From Anaerovibrio lipolyticus (GTDB lineage: Bacteria > Bacillota > Negativicutes > Selenomonadales > Selenomonadaceae), in the NCBI RefSeq assembly GCF_021531495.1, contig NZ_JADYTY010000006.1, positions 22,736 through 86,735 on the forward strand: a stretch of 64,000 bases of DNA. Reading direction: 5' to 3'. The position numbers were made by a program, and so were the translations under genes. Under the pieces are notes generated by a model. That model had not been told where the DNA came from. It saw only the letters and a list, made by a program, of their open reading frames with translations, and made no database searches. Below are positions 1 through 9,455 of this stretch, one piece after another; position 1 is the stretch's first letter; every line of letters starts with the position of its first letter.

Positions 1-522
1 GTGGAGCTGATATCCCTGAAGGAGCTGCCAGAAAAATATCCAGAGCCTGTGGAGGATGGGGATAGTTTTCAGGCTAATTCTCTGATAAAGGCAAAATATT
101 ATTGTGAGAAAACAGGTCTAGCCTGCTTGGCGGATGATTCTGGCCTAGAGGTGGAGGTTCTTGATGGAGCACCTGGTATTTATTCTGCCCGCTATGCTGG
201 GGAAAATGCCACAGATGAGGAAAATAATGCCAAGCTGCAGTCCAAACTGCAGGACTTGGCATTGGCTGGCTCTCCAGCGGCTTATAAATGCGCTTTGACC
301 TTTGTGGATACAAATGGGCATAAGTTATTTGCTGAGGGCAGCTGTTCCGGAGAGATTCATTTGGAGGCTAGAGGTCAGAATGGCTTTGGCTATGATCCTT
401 ATTTTTATGTAGGAGCAAAGACTATGGCGGAAATGACCTTGGAGGAAAAGCAGGCCATCAGTCATAGAGGAGAGGCTATTGCCAAAATGGCGGAGCTTCT
501 GAAAAAATATTTGGCAAATTAA
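1..522 (+). CDS. rdgB: XTP/dITP pyrophosphatase (RdgB/HAM1 family), 5' end cut by window
   Basis: House-cleaning enzyme that hydrolyses non-canonical purine triphosphates (XTP, dITP) to monophosphates and so keeps them out of DNA and RNA; cytosolic. The family hallmark DDSGLEVEVLDGAPGIYSAR is present, followed by the NATDEENN segment and the C-terminal GFGYDP and SHRGEA motifs. The family normally starts with an ATNN.GK substrate loop about 20 residues further upstream; this is missing, so the gene begins before base 1 and the GTG at base 1 is an internal valine codon rather than a start. It is followed after 20 bp by the phosphoesterase gene, a pairing common in Firmicutes. Identity is secure; only the N-terminus is lost. 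Confidence 0.93.
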   Translation: MELISLKELPEKYPEPVEDGDSFQANSLIKAKYYCEKTGLACLADDSGLEVEVLDGAPGIYSARYAGENATDEENNAKLQSKLQDLALAGSPAAYKCALTFVDTNGHKLFAEGSCSGEIHLEARGQNGFGYDPYFYVGAKTMAEMTLEEKQAISHRGEAIAKMAELLKKYLAN

Positions 523-542
523 GCTTTTTAGGGAGGTTTGCT

Positions 543-1028
543 ATGCGTATTGGCATAATTAGTGATTCCCACGGCAATACCAATGCTATTGACCAGGCGG
601 TAAAGGCGGCGGGAGAAATAGATTTTTGGCTTCATGCAGGAGATTTAATCAATGATGCAGAATATTTACGTATGGCCTATGATGCAGAAGTGGTTAATGT
701 AGCAGGAAACTGTGATTGGGGGCATCATGGAGCTGAGGATGAGGAACTGGTAACAGCAGCTGGCAGCAAAATATTTTTAACTCATGGCCATCTCTATGGG
801 GTAAAGAGCAATCCAGCTAATTTTTTGCTGGCGGTGCGGGAAAAGGGAGCCAATATCGGAGTTTTTGGCCATACCCATGTGGCTTTCATAAAAAAAATTA
901 ATGGTATTTTGCTGATTAATCCAGGTAGTTTATCATACCCCCGAGATGGCAAAGGCCAATCCTTCATGGTTTTGGAGCTGGCGGAGGGCAAGGAGCCGGA
1001 AATATATCATTACCATTTACAAAAATAA
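543..1028 (+). CDS. YfcE/MJ0936-type metallophosphoesterase
   Basis: Small (161 aa) dimetal phosphodiesterase of the calcineurin-like superfamily. The metal-binding motifs are all visible in order: DSHGN near residue 8, GDLI near 33, GNCDWG near 57, THGHLYG near 80 and GHTHV near 108, then NPGSLS. Length fits the YfcE/YsnB family, whose members hydrolyse simple phosphodiesters; the physiological substrate is not known. The ATG follows GGGAGG with good spacing. It lies 20 bp after rdgB and is probably co-transcribed with it. No strong terminator follows, only a small ATTCG/CGAAT hairpin near 1067-1083. Confidence 0.88.
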   Translation: MRIGIISDSHGNTNAIDQAVKAAGEIDFWLHAGDLINDAEYLRMAYDAEVVNVAGNCDWGHHGAEDEELVTAAGSKIFLTHGHLYGVKSNPANFLLAVREKGANIGVFGHTHVAFIKKINGILLINPGSLSYPRDGKGQSFMVLELAEGKEPEIYHYHLQK

Positions 1029-1165
1029 AATGAAAGTATGTACATGACTTTGTGAACACAAATAAAAATTCGTTGGACGAATTAACAATTCTAAGTGAAG
1101 TCAACTGAGAAAAAAGGTGAATCTGATTCATATTGCAAATAGCTAAAACCCTTGCGGTTATTGGC

Positions 1166-1194
1166 TTGAAAGCTACTTGAAAATATGCTATTAT
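1166..1194 (+). promoter_or_regulatory. Sigma-A promoter for the fumarase-sdh genes
   Basis: TTGAAA (1166-1171), a 17-bp spacer and TATTAT (1189-1194) lie about 47 bp before the fumarase alpha start in a 212-bp intergenic gap. Confidence 0.65.
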
Positions 1195-1240
1195 TAGATA
1201 GCGAATGTAATTTATTATATATTTTTGGGGAGGGTTTAAT

Positions 1241-2083
1241 TTGCGTACAATTAATGTAGAGCAGATTACTGCTGAAGTAGCGCAGATGTGCAAGGAAGCT
1301 GCCTATTATTTGCCAAAAGATGTGTATGAGGCATTGAAAAAAGGCAGAGAGACTGAAGAATCTCCTGTAGGCCAGGTCGTTCTTGATCAGATTATCAAAA
1401 ACTCTGAGATTGCTCGTGCAGAGGATCGTCCAATCTGTCAGGATACCGGTATGACCATCATTTTCTTGGAGGTAGGTCAGGATCTGCATCTGGAGGGTGG
1501 CGATCTTACTGAGGCCATCAATGCAGGTGTTGCTAAGGGTTATACCGAGGGATATCTTCGTAAGTCTGTTGTAGCAGAGCCTTTGTTCAACCGCGTAAAT
1601 ACCCAGAACAATACTCCTGCTATTATCTATACCAAGATTGTTCCTGGTGATCAGCTGAGAATCGAGCTGACCTGCAAGGGCTTTGGTTCCGAGAACAAGG
1701 GCGGCATCAAGATGCTGGTGCCTGCTGATGGCGTAGAGGGTGTTAAGAAGGCTGTTCTGGATATTATTCAGCATGCAAGCTGCAATCCATGCCCACCAAT
1801 GGTTGTTGGTGTAGGTATCGGCGGTACTATGGATCAGGCTGCATATCTGTCCAAGCGTGCTCTGATGCGTAACATTACCGTTCGTAATGAGCATCCTGAT
1901 TATGCAAATCTGGAAAATGAGCTTCTTGAGATGATTAACAAGACTGGTATCGGACCTCAGCTGGGCGGCACTACTTCTGCTCTGGCTGTTAATATCGAGT
2001 GGGGTCCTACCCATATCGCCGGCCTGCCTGTTGCAGTAACTATCTGCTGCCATGCTTGCCGTCATGCTGTCCGTGTACTGTGA
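1241..2083 (+). CDS. Fumarate hydratase class I, alpha subunit
   Basis: 280-aa N-terminal half of the oxygen-sensitive 4Fe-4S fumarase; with the next gene it interconverts fumarate and malate. The cysteines expected to hold the cluster are seen in RPICQDTG (about residue 66), LTCKGFGSE (about 147) and CNPCPP (about 183); the SENKGG and GTTSALAVNIEWGPTHIAG segments are family-typical. The start is a TTG behind GGGGAGGG. The beta subunit follows after 17 bp. In a fermenting anaerobe the pair most likely runs malate to fumarate, feeding the fumarate reductase encoded just downstream. Tartrate dehydratase alpha is the nearest alternative, but the sdh context favours fumarase. Confidence 0.92.
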   Translation: MRTINVEQITAEVAQMCKEAAYYLPKDVYEALKKGRETEESPVGQVVLDQIIKNSEIARAEDRPICQDTGMTIIFLEVGQDLHLEGGDLTEAINAGVAKGYTEGYLRKSVVAEPLFNRVNTQNNTPAIIYTKIVPGDQLRIELTCKGFGSENKGGIKMLVPADGVEGVKKAVLDIIQHASCNPCPPMVVGVGIGGTMDQAAYLSKRALMRNITVRNEHPDYANLENELLEMINKTGIGPQLGGTTSALAVNIEWGPTHIAGLPVAVTICCHACRHAVRVL

Positions 2084-2100
2084 TTTAGGAGGTCTTGATA

Positions 2101-2658
2101 ATGGCTGAAACTATTCGTTTAACTACCCCTCTGACAGAGGAAAAGTCCCGCACCCTGCGTGCTGGCGACAGCGTATTGATTACCGGTACTATCTACAGTG
2201 CCCGTGATGCTGCTCACAAGGTTATGACTGAGGCTCTGGCTCGTGGCGAGAAGCTGCCAATTGATTGGCACAACCAGATTGTTTACTATCTTGGCCCTAC
2301 TCCTGCAAAGCCAGGTGATCCAATCGGCTCCTGCGGTCCTACTACTGCTGGCCGTATGGATGCTTATACTCCTACCATGCTGGATCAGGGCATCAAGGGT
2401 ATGATCGGTAAGGGTTCCCGTGCTCCAGAGGTTATTGAGTCCATGAAGAAGAACGGTGTTACTTATTTTGCTGCTGTAGGCGGCGCTGCTGCTCTGATTG
2501 CTAAGTCCGTAAAGAAGTACACTGTTATTGCTTATCCTGAGCTGGGCCCAGAGGCTTTGGCAGCTCTTGAGGTTGTAGATTTCCCTGCAATCGTTGTAAT
2601 CGATTCTGAAGGCAATAATTTCTACGAAATGGGTCAGGCTCCATATCGTAGATTATAA
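2101..2658 (+). CDS. Fumarate hydratase class I, beta subunit
   Basis: 185-aa C-terminal half of the class I fumarase. It carries the GDSVLITGTIYSARDAAH region, the GPTTAGRMD motif that contributes to substrate binding, and the GKGSRAPEV and AVGGAAAL segments. The ATG at 2101 was preferred over an in-frame TTG at 2095 because AGGAGG at 2087-2092 gives an 8-nt spacing to the ATG. Works only together with the alpha subunit. A 94-bp gap separates it from sdhC. Confidence 0.92.
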   Translation: MAETIRLTTPLTEEKSRTLRAGDSVLITGTIYSARDAAHKVMTEALARGEKLPIDWHNQIVYYLGPTPAKPGDPIGSCGPTTAGRMDAYTPTMLDQGIKGMIGKGSRAPEVIESMKKNGVTYFAAVGGAAALIAKSVKKYTVIAYPELGPEALAALEVVDFPAIVVIDSEGNNFYEMGQAPYRRL

Positions 2659-2752
2659 TTGCGCATCGGAGGCTCTGTCAGAACCTAACTGATTACTCCT
2701 CCAAGGCGTACAATTACTTTCCATAGGAAAGAATATATTTAGGAGGTCTAGA

Positions 2753-3373
2753 ATGATTAACGTATCTTTTTATCTGCGCCGTTTACATTCCCTTTGCGGT
2801 CTGCTGTTACTGGGCGGCGTGCTGATTGAGCATTTGCTGACAAATGCTTCAGCTATGGGTGGTCCAGAGGTATTCAACCAGGGCTTGGAAATGATGGAGC
2901 TGATCCCAGCACCAATCTTCCTGGCTATTGAGATTTGCCTCTATGCTGTGCCTATTCTGTTCCACGGTATCTATGGTATTGTTATTGCCCTGGATGCAAA
3001 GAACAACACTGGCAGCTATGGCTACTCCCGTAACTGGAAGTTTGCTCTCCAGCGCTATACTGCTTGGTATATGGTAGCTTTCCTCATCTGGCATGTTGGC
3101 TATCTCCGTATCTACCTGAAGGGTATTATGGGCGAGCATATCAGCTATGCACTGGTTCAGAGTGTACTCTCTAACCCAGCTGTATTTGTACTGTATGCCC
3201 TGGGTATGTTTGCTGCAATATTCCATTTCTGCAACGGTATCACTACCTTCTGCATGACTTGGGGTATTGCAAAGGGTCCTCGCGCTCAGCGTGTAGTGGA
3301 CAAGATGGCTATGGGTCTTTGCGCTTTGATGTGCCTGCTGACTTTGGCTTTCATGTTCTCCTACTTGGCATAA
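2753..3373 (+). CDS. sdhC: Succinate dehydrogenase/fumarate reductase cytochrome b558 subunit
   Basis: 206-aa integral membrane subunit that anchors the SdhAB heads and carries heme b, linking menaquinone to fumarate or succinate. About five hydrophobic helices are visible, with candidate heme-ligand histidines in RRLHSLCG, LIEHLLTN, LFHGIYG, IWHVGYLR and FHFCNG. A single large cytochrome subunit and no SdhD places it with the Bacillus/Wolinella-type complexes, which have two hemes. ATG follows AGGAGG. First gene of sdhCAB; the next gene starts 47 bp on. Confidence 0.9.
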   Translation: MINVSFYLRRLHSLCGLLLLGGVLIEHLLTNASAMGGPEVFNQGLEMMELIPAPIFLAIEICLYAVPILFHGIYGIVIALDAKNNTGSYGYSRNWKFALQRYTAWYMVAFLIWHVGYLRIYLKGIMGEHISYALVQSVLSNPAVFVLYALGMFAAIFHFCNGITTFCMTWGIAKGPRAQRVVDKMAMGLCALMCLLTLAFMFSYLA

Positions 3374-3420
3374 GCAGGACATTTTCGTAGTTAAAAATAT
3401 TGTATAAGGAGAGAAACTAC

Positions 3421-5295
3421 GTGGCTAAAAATAAGATTATTGTAGTTGGTGGCGGTCTTTCTGGTTTGATGGCTACCCTTAAAATTTGTGAAGCTGGCGG
3501 CGAAGTAGACCTGTTCTCTTACTGCCCAGTAAAGCGTTCTCACTCCCTCTGTGCTCAGGGCGGTATCAATGCCTGCATGGACACCAAGGGTGAGCATGAC
3601 TCCATTTATGAGCATTTTGATGATACCGTATATGGCGGTGACTTCCTGGCTGACCAGCTGGCTGTAAAGGGCATGGTTGAGGCAGCTCCAAAGCTCATTA
3701 AGATGTTCGATCGTATGGGTGTACCTTTCACTCGTACTCCAGAGGGTGTTCTTGACCTGCGTAACTTCGGTGGTCAGAAGAATAAGCGTACCTGCTTTGC
3801 TGGTTCCACTACTGGTCAGCAGCTGCTGTATGCTCTGGACGAGCAGGTTCGTCGCTGGGAAGTTAAGGGCGGCGTAACCAAGTATGAGTTCTGGGAATTC
3901 ATCAAAATCATTAAGAACAAGGATGGCATCTGCCGTGGTATCGTAGCTCAGAGCATGAACTCCATGGAGATTAAGGCTTTCCCTGCTGATGTTGTTATTC
4001 TGGCAACTGGTGGCCCTGGTCAGGTATTTGGCCGTTGCACCGCTTCCACTATTTGTAATGGTTCTGCAGTATCTGCTGTATATCAGCAGGGCGCTGCTAT
4101 TGGTAACCCTGAGTTCATTCAGATTCATCCTACTGCTATCCCAGGCTCCGACAAGAACCGTCTGATGTCTGAGGCATGCCGTGGTGAGGGTGGCCGTGTA
4201 TGGGTTTACAAGGATGGCAAGCCTTGGTACTTCCTGGAGGAAATGTACCCTGCATATGGTAACCTGGTTCCTCGTGATGTTGCATCCCGTGCTATTTTCA
4301 AGGTTTGCGATCACATGCATCTGGGTATCAACAACGAGCGTCGTGTATATCTGGATCTGTCCCATATTCCTGCAGATTATCTGGAGCGCAAGCTGGGCGG
4401 TATCATCGAGATCTACACTGAGTTCGTAGGTAAGGATCCTCGTAAGGTTCCTATGGAGATTTTCCCTTCCGTTCATTATTCCATGGGCGGTATCTATGTA
4501 GATAGAAAGCATTTCACCACTATTCCTGGCCTGATGGCTTCCGGTGAGTGCGACCATCAGTACCACGGTGCAAACCGTCTGGGTGCTAACTCTCTGCTGT
4601 CTGCTGCATATTCCGGTACTGTATCTGGCCCTGAGGCTATGAAGTACTGCAAGGAAGGTAAGCAGGGCGTGGCTCTGACCGATGCTGAGCTGGAAGCAGC
4701 TCGTCAGGAGGTTCAGGCTGAGTATGATAAGATTCGCCAGATGAATGGTCCTGAGAATGCTCATAAGCTGCATCAGGAAATGGGCGATATCATGTATGAC
4801 TATGTATCCATCGAGCGTGATAACACTGGTTTGGATAAGTGTCTTGTAGAGCTGAAGAAGATTCTGAAGCGTTGGGACAATATTGGTCTGACTGACCATG
4901 GCAACTGGGCTAACCAGGAGGCTATGTTTGTTCGCCAGCTTCGCAATATGATTCTTTATGCAATGGCTATTACCAAGGCTGCTCGTTGCCGTGACGAGTC
5001 CCGTGGTGCTCATGCTAAGATCGTTCTGAAGAGCGATTATGATGCTATGACTGCTGAGCAGAAGGAGAAGCTGGTAGGCTTGGCTGAAAAGGATATTAAG
5101 TGGTCTGCAGATGGCCGTGCTCATGACAAGGACGACGAGCTGGTATTCTTCAAGCGTGACGACTCCAGATTCATGAAGACCACAGTTATTAACTATGATC
5201 CTGCAACTGAAGAGCCAATCGTAAAATATGAGGAGTTCGAGCATTCTCTCATCAAGGCTCGTCCTCGTAACTATGCTGTTGCGAAGAAGGAATAA
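3421..5295 (+). CDS. sdhA: Succinate dehydrogenase/fumarate reductase flavoprotein subunit
   Basis: 624-aa catalytic subunit carrying covalently bound FAD. Visible: the Rossmann GGGLSGL near residue 10, the SHSLCAQGGINA segment whose histidine normally binds FAD, the active-site regions IHPTAIPGS and SEACRGEGG, HYSMGGI, and the C-terminal GANRLGANSLL. The family's usual length is about 580-640. GTG at 3421 was chosen over an upstream in-frame TTG (3400) because AAGGAG at 3406-3411 gives 9-nt spacing and the protein then starts directly before the dinucleotide fold. In this organism it probably works mainly as fumarate reductase. Codon use is strongly biased, suggesting high expression. Confidence 0.95.
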   Translation: MAKNKIIVVGGGLSGLMATLKICEAGGEVDLFSYCPVKRSHSLCAQGGINACMDTKGEHDSIYEHFDDTVYGGDFLADQLAVKGMVEAAPKLIKMFDRMGVPFTRTPEGVLDLRNFGGQKNKRTCFAGSTTGQQLLYALDEQVRRWEVKGGVTKYEFWEFIKIIKNKDGICRGIVAQSMNSMEIKAFPADVVILATGGPGQVFGRCTASTICNGSAVSAVYQQGAAIGNPEFIQIHPTAIPGSDKNRLMSEACRGEGGRVWVYKDGKPWYFLEEMYPAYGNLVPRDVASRAIFKVCDHMHLGINNERRVYLDLSHIPADYLERKLGGIIEIYTEFVGKDPRKVPMEIFPSVHYSMGGIYVDRKHFTTIPGLMASGECDHQYHGANRLGANSLLSAAYSGTVSGPEAMKYCKEGKQGVALTDAELEAARQEVQAEYDKIRQMNGPENAHKLHQEMGDIMYDYVSIERDNTGLDKCLVELKKILKRWDNIGLTDHGNWANQEAMFVRQLRNMILYAMAITKAARCRDESRGAHAKIVLKSDYDAMTAEQKEKLVGLAEKDIKWSADGRAHDKDDELVFFKRDDSRFMKTTVINYDPATEEPIVKYEEFEHSLIKARPRNYAVAKKE

Positions 5296-5312
5296 GAGGA
5301 GGACAAAGTAGA

Positions 5313-6068
5313 ATGGCAGAACAGAAGAAAACAGTTACTTTTATCATTGAGCGTCAGGACAGCCCTACCAGCGCACCTTATACTCAGGAATTTGAGATTC
5401 CTTATCGTCCTGCTCTTAATGTTGTTGCCTCCCTTATGGAGATTCAGAAGAATCCTGTAACCAAGGACGGCAAGAAGGTTGCTCCTGTAACTTGGGAATG
5501 CAACTGCTTGGAGAAGGTTTGCGGTGCTTGCATGATGGTTATCAACGGCAAGGCTCGTCAGGCTTGCTGTGCTCTGATTGATGAGTTGGAGCAGCCAATC
5601 CATCTGGCTCCAGCTAGAACCTTCCCTGTAATCCGTGACCTGCTGATTGACCGCTCCGTAATGTTCGAGAGCTTGAAGCGTGTACAGGCATGGGTTGAGG
5701 TTGATGGTACTTGGGAGGTTAAGGATGCTCCTATTCAGAATCCTTATACCGCTACCACTGCATATGAGATTTCTCACTGCATGACCTGCGGATGTTGCCT
5801 GGAGGCTTGCCCTAATGTTGGCCCACAGTCCGACTTTATTGGTGCATCTCCATCCGTTCAGGCATACCTGTTCAACCTGCATCCACTTGGAAAGTTCGAC
5901 AAGGAGAAGCGCCTGAATGCTCTTATGGGCAAGGGCGGTATTACCGGTTGCGGTAACTCCCAGAACTGCGTTGAGGTTTGCCCTAAGAACATCAAGCTGA
6001 CCACTTATCTGGCTCAGTTGAACCGTGATGTTAACAAGCAGGCCCTGAAGAATATTTTCAACAAATAA
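5313..6068 (+). CDS. sdhB: Succinate dehydrogenase/fumarate reductase iron-sulfur subunit
   Basis: 251-aa electron-transfer subunit between the flavin and the heme subunit. The N-terminal 2Fe-2S ferredoxin domain shows CNCLEKVCGACMM; the C-terminal domain shows CMTCGCCLEACP and CGNSQNCVEVCPKN for the 4Fe-4S and 3Fe-4S clusters. Length and motif order match SdhB/FrdB. It follows sdhA after 17 bp and is the last gene of the unit, closed by a strong terminator. Confidence 0.95.
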   Translation: MAEQKKTVTFIIERQDSPTSAPYTQEFEIPYRPALNVVASLMEIQKNPVTKDGKKVAPVTWECNCLEKVCGACMMVINGKARQACCALIDELEQPIHLAPARTFPVIRDLLIDRSVMFESLKRVQAWVEVDGTWEVKDAPIQNPYTATTAYEISHCMTCGCCLEACPNVGPQSDFIGASPSVQAYLFNLHPLGKFDKEKRLNALMGKGGITGCGNSQNCVEVCPKNIKLTTYLAQLNRDVNKQALKNIFNK

Positions 6069-6084
6069 TTCTAGACCTAAATTT

Positions 6085-6117
6085 GAGTCCTCTGGCATTG
6101 TCAGAGGGCTCTTTTTT
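6085..6117 (+). terminator. Rho-independent terminator of sdhCAB
   Basis: A 10-bp stem (6085-6094 with 6102-6111, one G-U pair) is followed by six T. Confidence 0.9.
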
Positions 6118-6182
6118 GTAGTAGAATATAAGGTAAGAGTTTTGTGAAGGCTTAGATTGTTCCACGAGAGGATGGTTTGAAT

Positions 6183-6407
6183 ATGTCTACGATTTCTACA
6201 GGATATACTACGGAAATGGGTAAAAAGATGCGGAGTATGCCGGAGATTCACGCTCGGTATGAGAAATGCCGTCAGAGATATAAGGAGATGCGTGGTACTG
6301 GGGCAGATTTCCGTGAACAGCGGGCCATGATTTTTGGTGAGCTGAAAACCTTGGGCTGGGTGCTGGGGAAATCCGACCAGCAGATTAATCAGGAAGCAAA
6401 TTCCTGA
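6183..6407 (+). CDS. Small conserved-looking hypothetical protein
   Basis: 74-aa soluble, strongly charged protein that I do not recognise. It is rich in Lys, Arg and Glu and predicted helical, with a basic stretch around residues 24-40. No signal peptide, membrane segment or cysteine motif is visible. ATG 6183 follows GAGAGG at 11 nt; an in-frame TTG at 6177 is an alternative start. It sits alone between the sdhB terminator and the M16 peptidase, 48 bp before the latter, so it may share its transcript. Its codon use and clear ribosome site support a real gene. Confidence 0.6.
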   Translation: MSTISTGYTTEMGKKMRSMPEIHARYEKCRQRYKEMRGTGADFREQRAMIFGELKTLGWVLGKSDQQINQEANS

Positions 6408-6455
6408 TGGTAAGGTCTCAAAGAATTGCGTATTATTAAGTGAAGGGAAAATTTT

Positions 6456-9386
6456 ATGCAGATTAATGATATTGTACATGGTTTTAGATTGGTGAGAAGG
6501 GAGGAGGTAAAGGAGACAGCTTCCACAGCTTATGAGTTCCACCATGAGAAAAGCGGCGCCCGCTTGCTGTATCTTCAGAATAAGGATGATAATAAGGTAT
6601 TTTCTATTTCTTTTAGAACTCCTCCAGAGGATGATACTGGCGTACCTCATATTATTGAGCATTCCACCCTGTGTGGTTCTCGGAAGTTTCCCCTCAAGGA
6701 GCCTTTTGTGGAACTGGTGAAAGGCTCTTTGAATACCTTCCTGAATGCTATGACCTATCCGGATAAGACCATGTATCCAGTGGCCAGTTGCAATGATAAG
6801 GATTTTCACAATCTGATGGATGTGTATCTGGATGCGGTATTCTATCCTGCTATTTACAATCAGCCGGAGATTCTTATGCAGGAGGGATGGCACTACGAGA
6901 TTGAAAAGCCAGAGGAGCCATTGCGTTATAGCGGTGTAGTATATAATGAAATGAAGGGTGCCTTGTCCTCTCCAGAGGATTTGCTGGAAATTCAGGTTAT
7001 GAAGGCATTGTTCCCAGATAATACCTATGCCTGTGAATCCGGTGGCAATCCAGCAGCTATTCCTAACCTTACCTATGAGCAGTTTATTGATTTCCACAAG
7101 AAATACTATGCTCCTTCCAATAGCTATATTTACCTTTATGGTGATATGGATATTGAGGAAAAGCTGGCTTTTATTAACGATGAATATCTCAGTCATTTTG
7201 ATGTGGTACAGGTGGATTCCCACATTCCTCTCCAGGAGAGCTTTGGCCATTTGAAGGAAATCCAGGCCACCTATCCTATTGTGGAGGAGGAAAGCACCGA
7301 GGGCAAGACCTTCCTGAGCTATAATCTGGTTATGGCTAAGGCTGGGGAGCATGAGCTGGTAAATGCCTTGCAGCTTTTAGAGCAGGCTTTGTTGAAAACT
7401 CCGGCAGCTCCTTTGCGGAAGGCATTGATAGATGCTGGTATTGGTATGGATGTTTCCTCTCATTTGGAAACCAATGTCCATCAGCCATATTTGACCATTA
7501 CTGTTAATGGTGCCGAGGCTGATAAGGTGGAGTTATTCAAGGAGGTTATTCATAATACCCTGAGGGATTTGGCAGAAAAGGGCATTGATAGAGATAGCCT
7601 GGAGGCTGCCCTGAATCTCTTTGAGTTCCAGCTGCGGGAGGCAGATTTTGGTTCCTATCCAAAGGGATTGATTTATAATATCAGCTTGATGACAAACTGG
7701 CTTTATGATCAGGATCCTTTGACCAAGCTGAGATACGAGCAGGATATTGTAGATCTGCAGGAGAAGCTGGCAGGGAATTATTACGAGGAACTGCTGAAAA
7801 AATACTTCCTGGATAATACCTTTGGGGCTGTGGTTATTATGGCTCCTGATAAGGAAATGGCCAAAAAGCAGGAGCAGGCTATGGCTGAAAAGCTGGCAGA
7901 CATTAAGGCTAAGATGTCCACGGAGGAGTTACAGCAGATTATTGAGAATACTGCTAAATTGAAGCTCCGGCAGCAGACACCGGATTCCCCAGAGGCTTTG
8001 GCCACTATTCCACTGCTGAAGATAGAGGATATTGAACCTAATGCTAAGAAGATTCCTTTGGAAGAGAAGGAACTAAAGGATATTAAGGTGCTTTATACTC
8101 CGGCAGACACCAATGGAATTGTCTATTTGAACCTTTATTTTAAGGCAGATGTAATACCACAGGAGCTGATTCCTTATGCCTATATCTATTGCGACATTCT
8201 TGGTTTGGTAGATACAGAAAACACCAGCTATGAGGATATGACCAATAGGGTAAATCTTAATACTGGCGGCATCAGCTTTGATATTGTTAATTTCACCCAG
8301 TCTGGCAAGGCTGATAGTATGGCACCTTATTTCAAGGTAACAGCCAAGGCCTTTGCCCGGAAGGTGCCAGAATTGGCAGATATTCTGGCAGAAATTCTTC
8401 TGACCACCAAATATGACGATAAGAAGCGTATTTTGGAGCTTTTGCAGCAGGATAGATCTGAAATGGAGCTGAATATGCTGCAATCCTCTGTGCAGGTAGC
8501 CTTGGCTCGGCTTAATTCCTTTATTTCCAAGTCTGGTGCCTACAATGAAATCGGTGAGCTGTCCTTGTACCCAGTGGTAAAGAAACTGACGGATGAATTT
8601 GAGGAAAATGTGGAGGATTTCTGTAGCAAGCTGCAGCAGGTTGGAGAGCTGCTCTTTAACAGCCAGAATCTGGTTATGGGCGTTACTATTGAGGAAGGGC
8701 TTTATAACAAATTTGCTCAGGAGATTACTCCGTTGCTGGAGGCATTGGCAGAAGCCAGTGCCAATAAGTCTGTACAGATGCAGGATTATGTTCTGCCAGT
8801 GGAGAACCAGCAGGAGGCTCTAATGTCCTCCAGCCAGGTGCAGTATGTAGCTAAGGGAGCCAATCTCTACAAGCTGGGCTACGAAATGACAGGAGCTTAC
8901 CAGGTATTGGATATGCTGCTGAGATATGAATATTTCTGGGTGAAGATTCGTGTTCAGGGCGGTGCCTATGGTGCCATGACGAGATTTAATCTGGATGGTG
9001 ATATGATGTTTGTATCCTATCGGGATCCAAATCTGGCAGAAACCATTAAGGTATTTGATGAAACTGCGGATTTCCTGAGAGGCTTTGAAGCTTCTGATAG
9101 AGAAATGACCAAATATATTATCGGCACCATGAGCGGGGTAGATACTCCTATGACGCCAAGACTCTTGGGTAACAATGCTCAGAGATTGTATTTCCGGGGT
9201 ATTACCTATGAGGAAAGACAGAAGCGCCGTCAGCAGCTTTTACATACCACCGTGGAGGATATTCGCAATTTGGCACCAGCCATTGAGGCCTGCATGGAGG
9301 AGAATAACCTTTGTGTATTTGGCAATGCCGGGGTTATTAAGGCCAATGAGGGGTTGTTCCAGAAGCTGACTCCTGTTATGGATTAA
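6456..9386 (+). CDS. M16C family zinc metallopeptidase (presequence-protease-like)
   Basis: 976-aa peptidase of the pitrilysin/insulinase clan. The inverted zinc motif HIIEH is at residues 65-69, followed by STLCGS and the FVELVKGSLNTFLNAMTYPDKT region characteristic of the M16C (PreP/Cym1) branch. The length, about 970 aa, is that of the full four-domain fold, in which two halves close around an unfolded peptide. No signal peptide is seen, so it is probably cytosolic and degrades short peptides. ATG follows GAAGGGAAA. Downstream neighbour dapA is unrelated in function. Confidence 0.9.
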   Translation: MQINDIVHGFRLVRREEVKETASTAYEFHHEKSGARLLYLQNKDDNKVFSISFRTPPEDDTGVPHIIEHSTLCGSRKFPLKEPFVELVKGSLNTFLNAMTYPDKTMYPVASCNDKDFHNLMDVYLDAVFYPAIYNQPEILMQEGWHYEIEKPEEPLRYSGVVYNEMKGALSSPEDLLEIQVMKALFPDNTYACESGGNPAAIPNLTYEQFIDFHKKYYAPSNSYIYLYGDMDIEEKLAFINDEYLSHFDVVQVDSHIPLQESFGHLKEIQATYPIVEEESTEGKTFLSYNLVMAKAGEHELVNALQLLEQALLKTPAAPLRKALIDAGIGMDVSSHLETNVHQPYLTITVNGAEADKVELFKEVIHNTLRDLAEKGIDRDSLEAALNLFEFQLREADFGSYPKGLIYNISLMTNWLYDQDPLTKLRYEQDIVDLQEKLAGNYYEELLKKYFLDNTFGAVVIMAPDKEMAKKQEQAMAEKLADIKAKMSTEELQQIIENTAKLKLRQQTPDSPEALATIPLLKIEDIEPNAKKIPLEEKELKDIKVLYTPADTNGIVYLNLYFKADVIPQELIPYAYIYCDILGLVDTENTSYEDMTNRVNLNTGGISFDIVNFTQSGKADSMAPYFKVTAKAFARKVPELADILAEILLTTKYDDKKRILELLQQDRSEMELNMLQSSVQVALARLNSFISKSGAYNEIGELSLYPVVKKLTDEFEENVEDFCSKLQQVGELLFNSQNLVMGVTIEEGLYNKFAQEITPLLEALAEASANKSVQMQDYVLPVENQQEALMSSSQVQYVAKGANLYKLGYEMTGAYQVLDMLLRYEYFWVKIRVQGGAYGAMTRFNLDGDMMFVSYRDPNLAETIKVFDETADFLRGFEASDREMTKYIIGTMSGVDTPMTPRLLGNNAQRLYFRGITYEERQKRRQQLLHTTVEDIRNLAPAIEACMEENNLCVFGNAGVIKANEGLFQKLTPVMD

Positions 9387-9455
9387 TACCTCTTGACTTT
9401 GGTTCAGGTAAATGTGATAATTGAAAGTAATATATGTCGATTAGGAGGAGTTCTT

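Noticed and set aside
1091..7352. Long minus-strand open frames opposite fum, sdh and the M16 peptidase (324-693 codons)
   Set aside because: They are mirror frames produced by the strong codon bias of the + strand genes, which have complete motifs and ribosome sites; the minus frames have no protein features.
9393..9455. N-terminal extension of DapA
   Set aside because: No ribosome site, sequence not found in the family; the TTG at 9456 has AGGAGG and gives the usual length.
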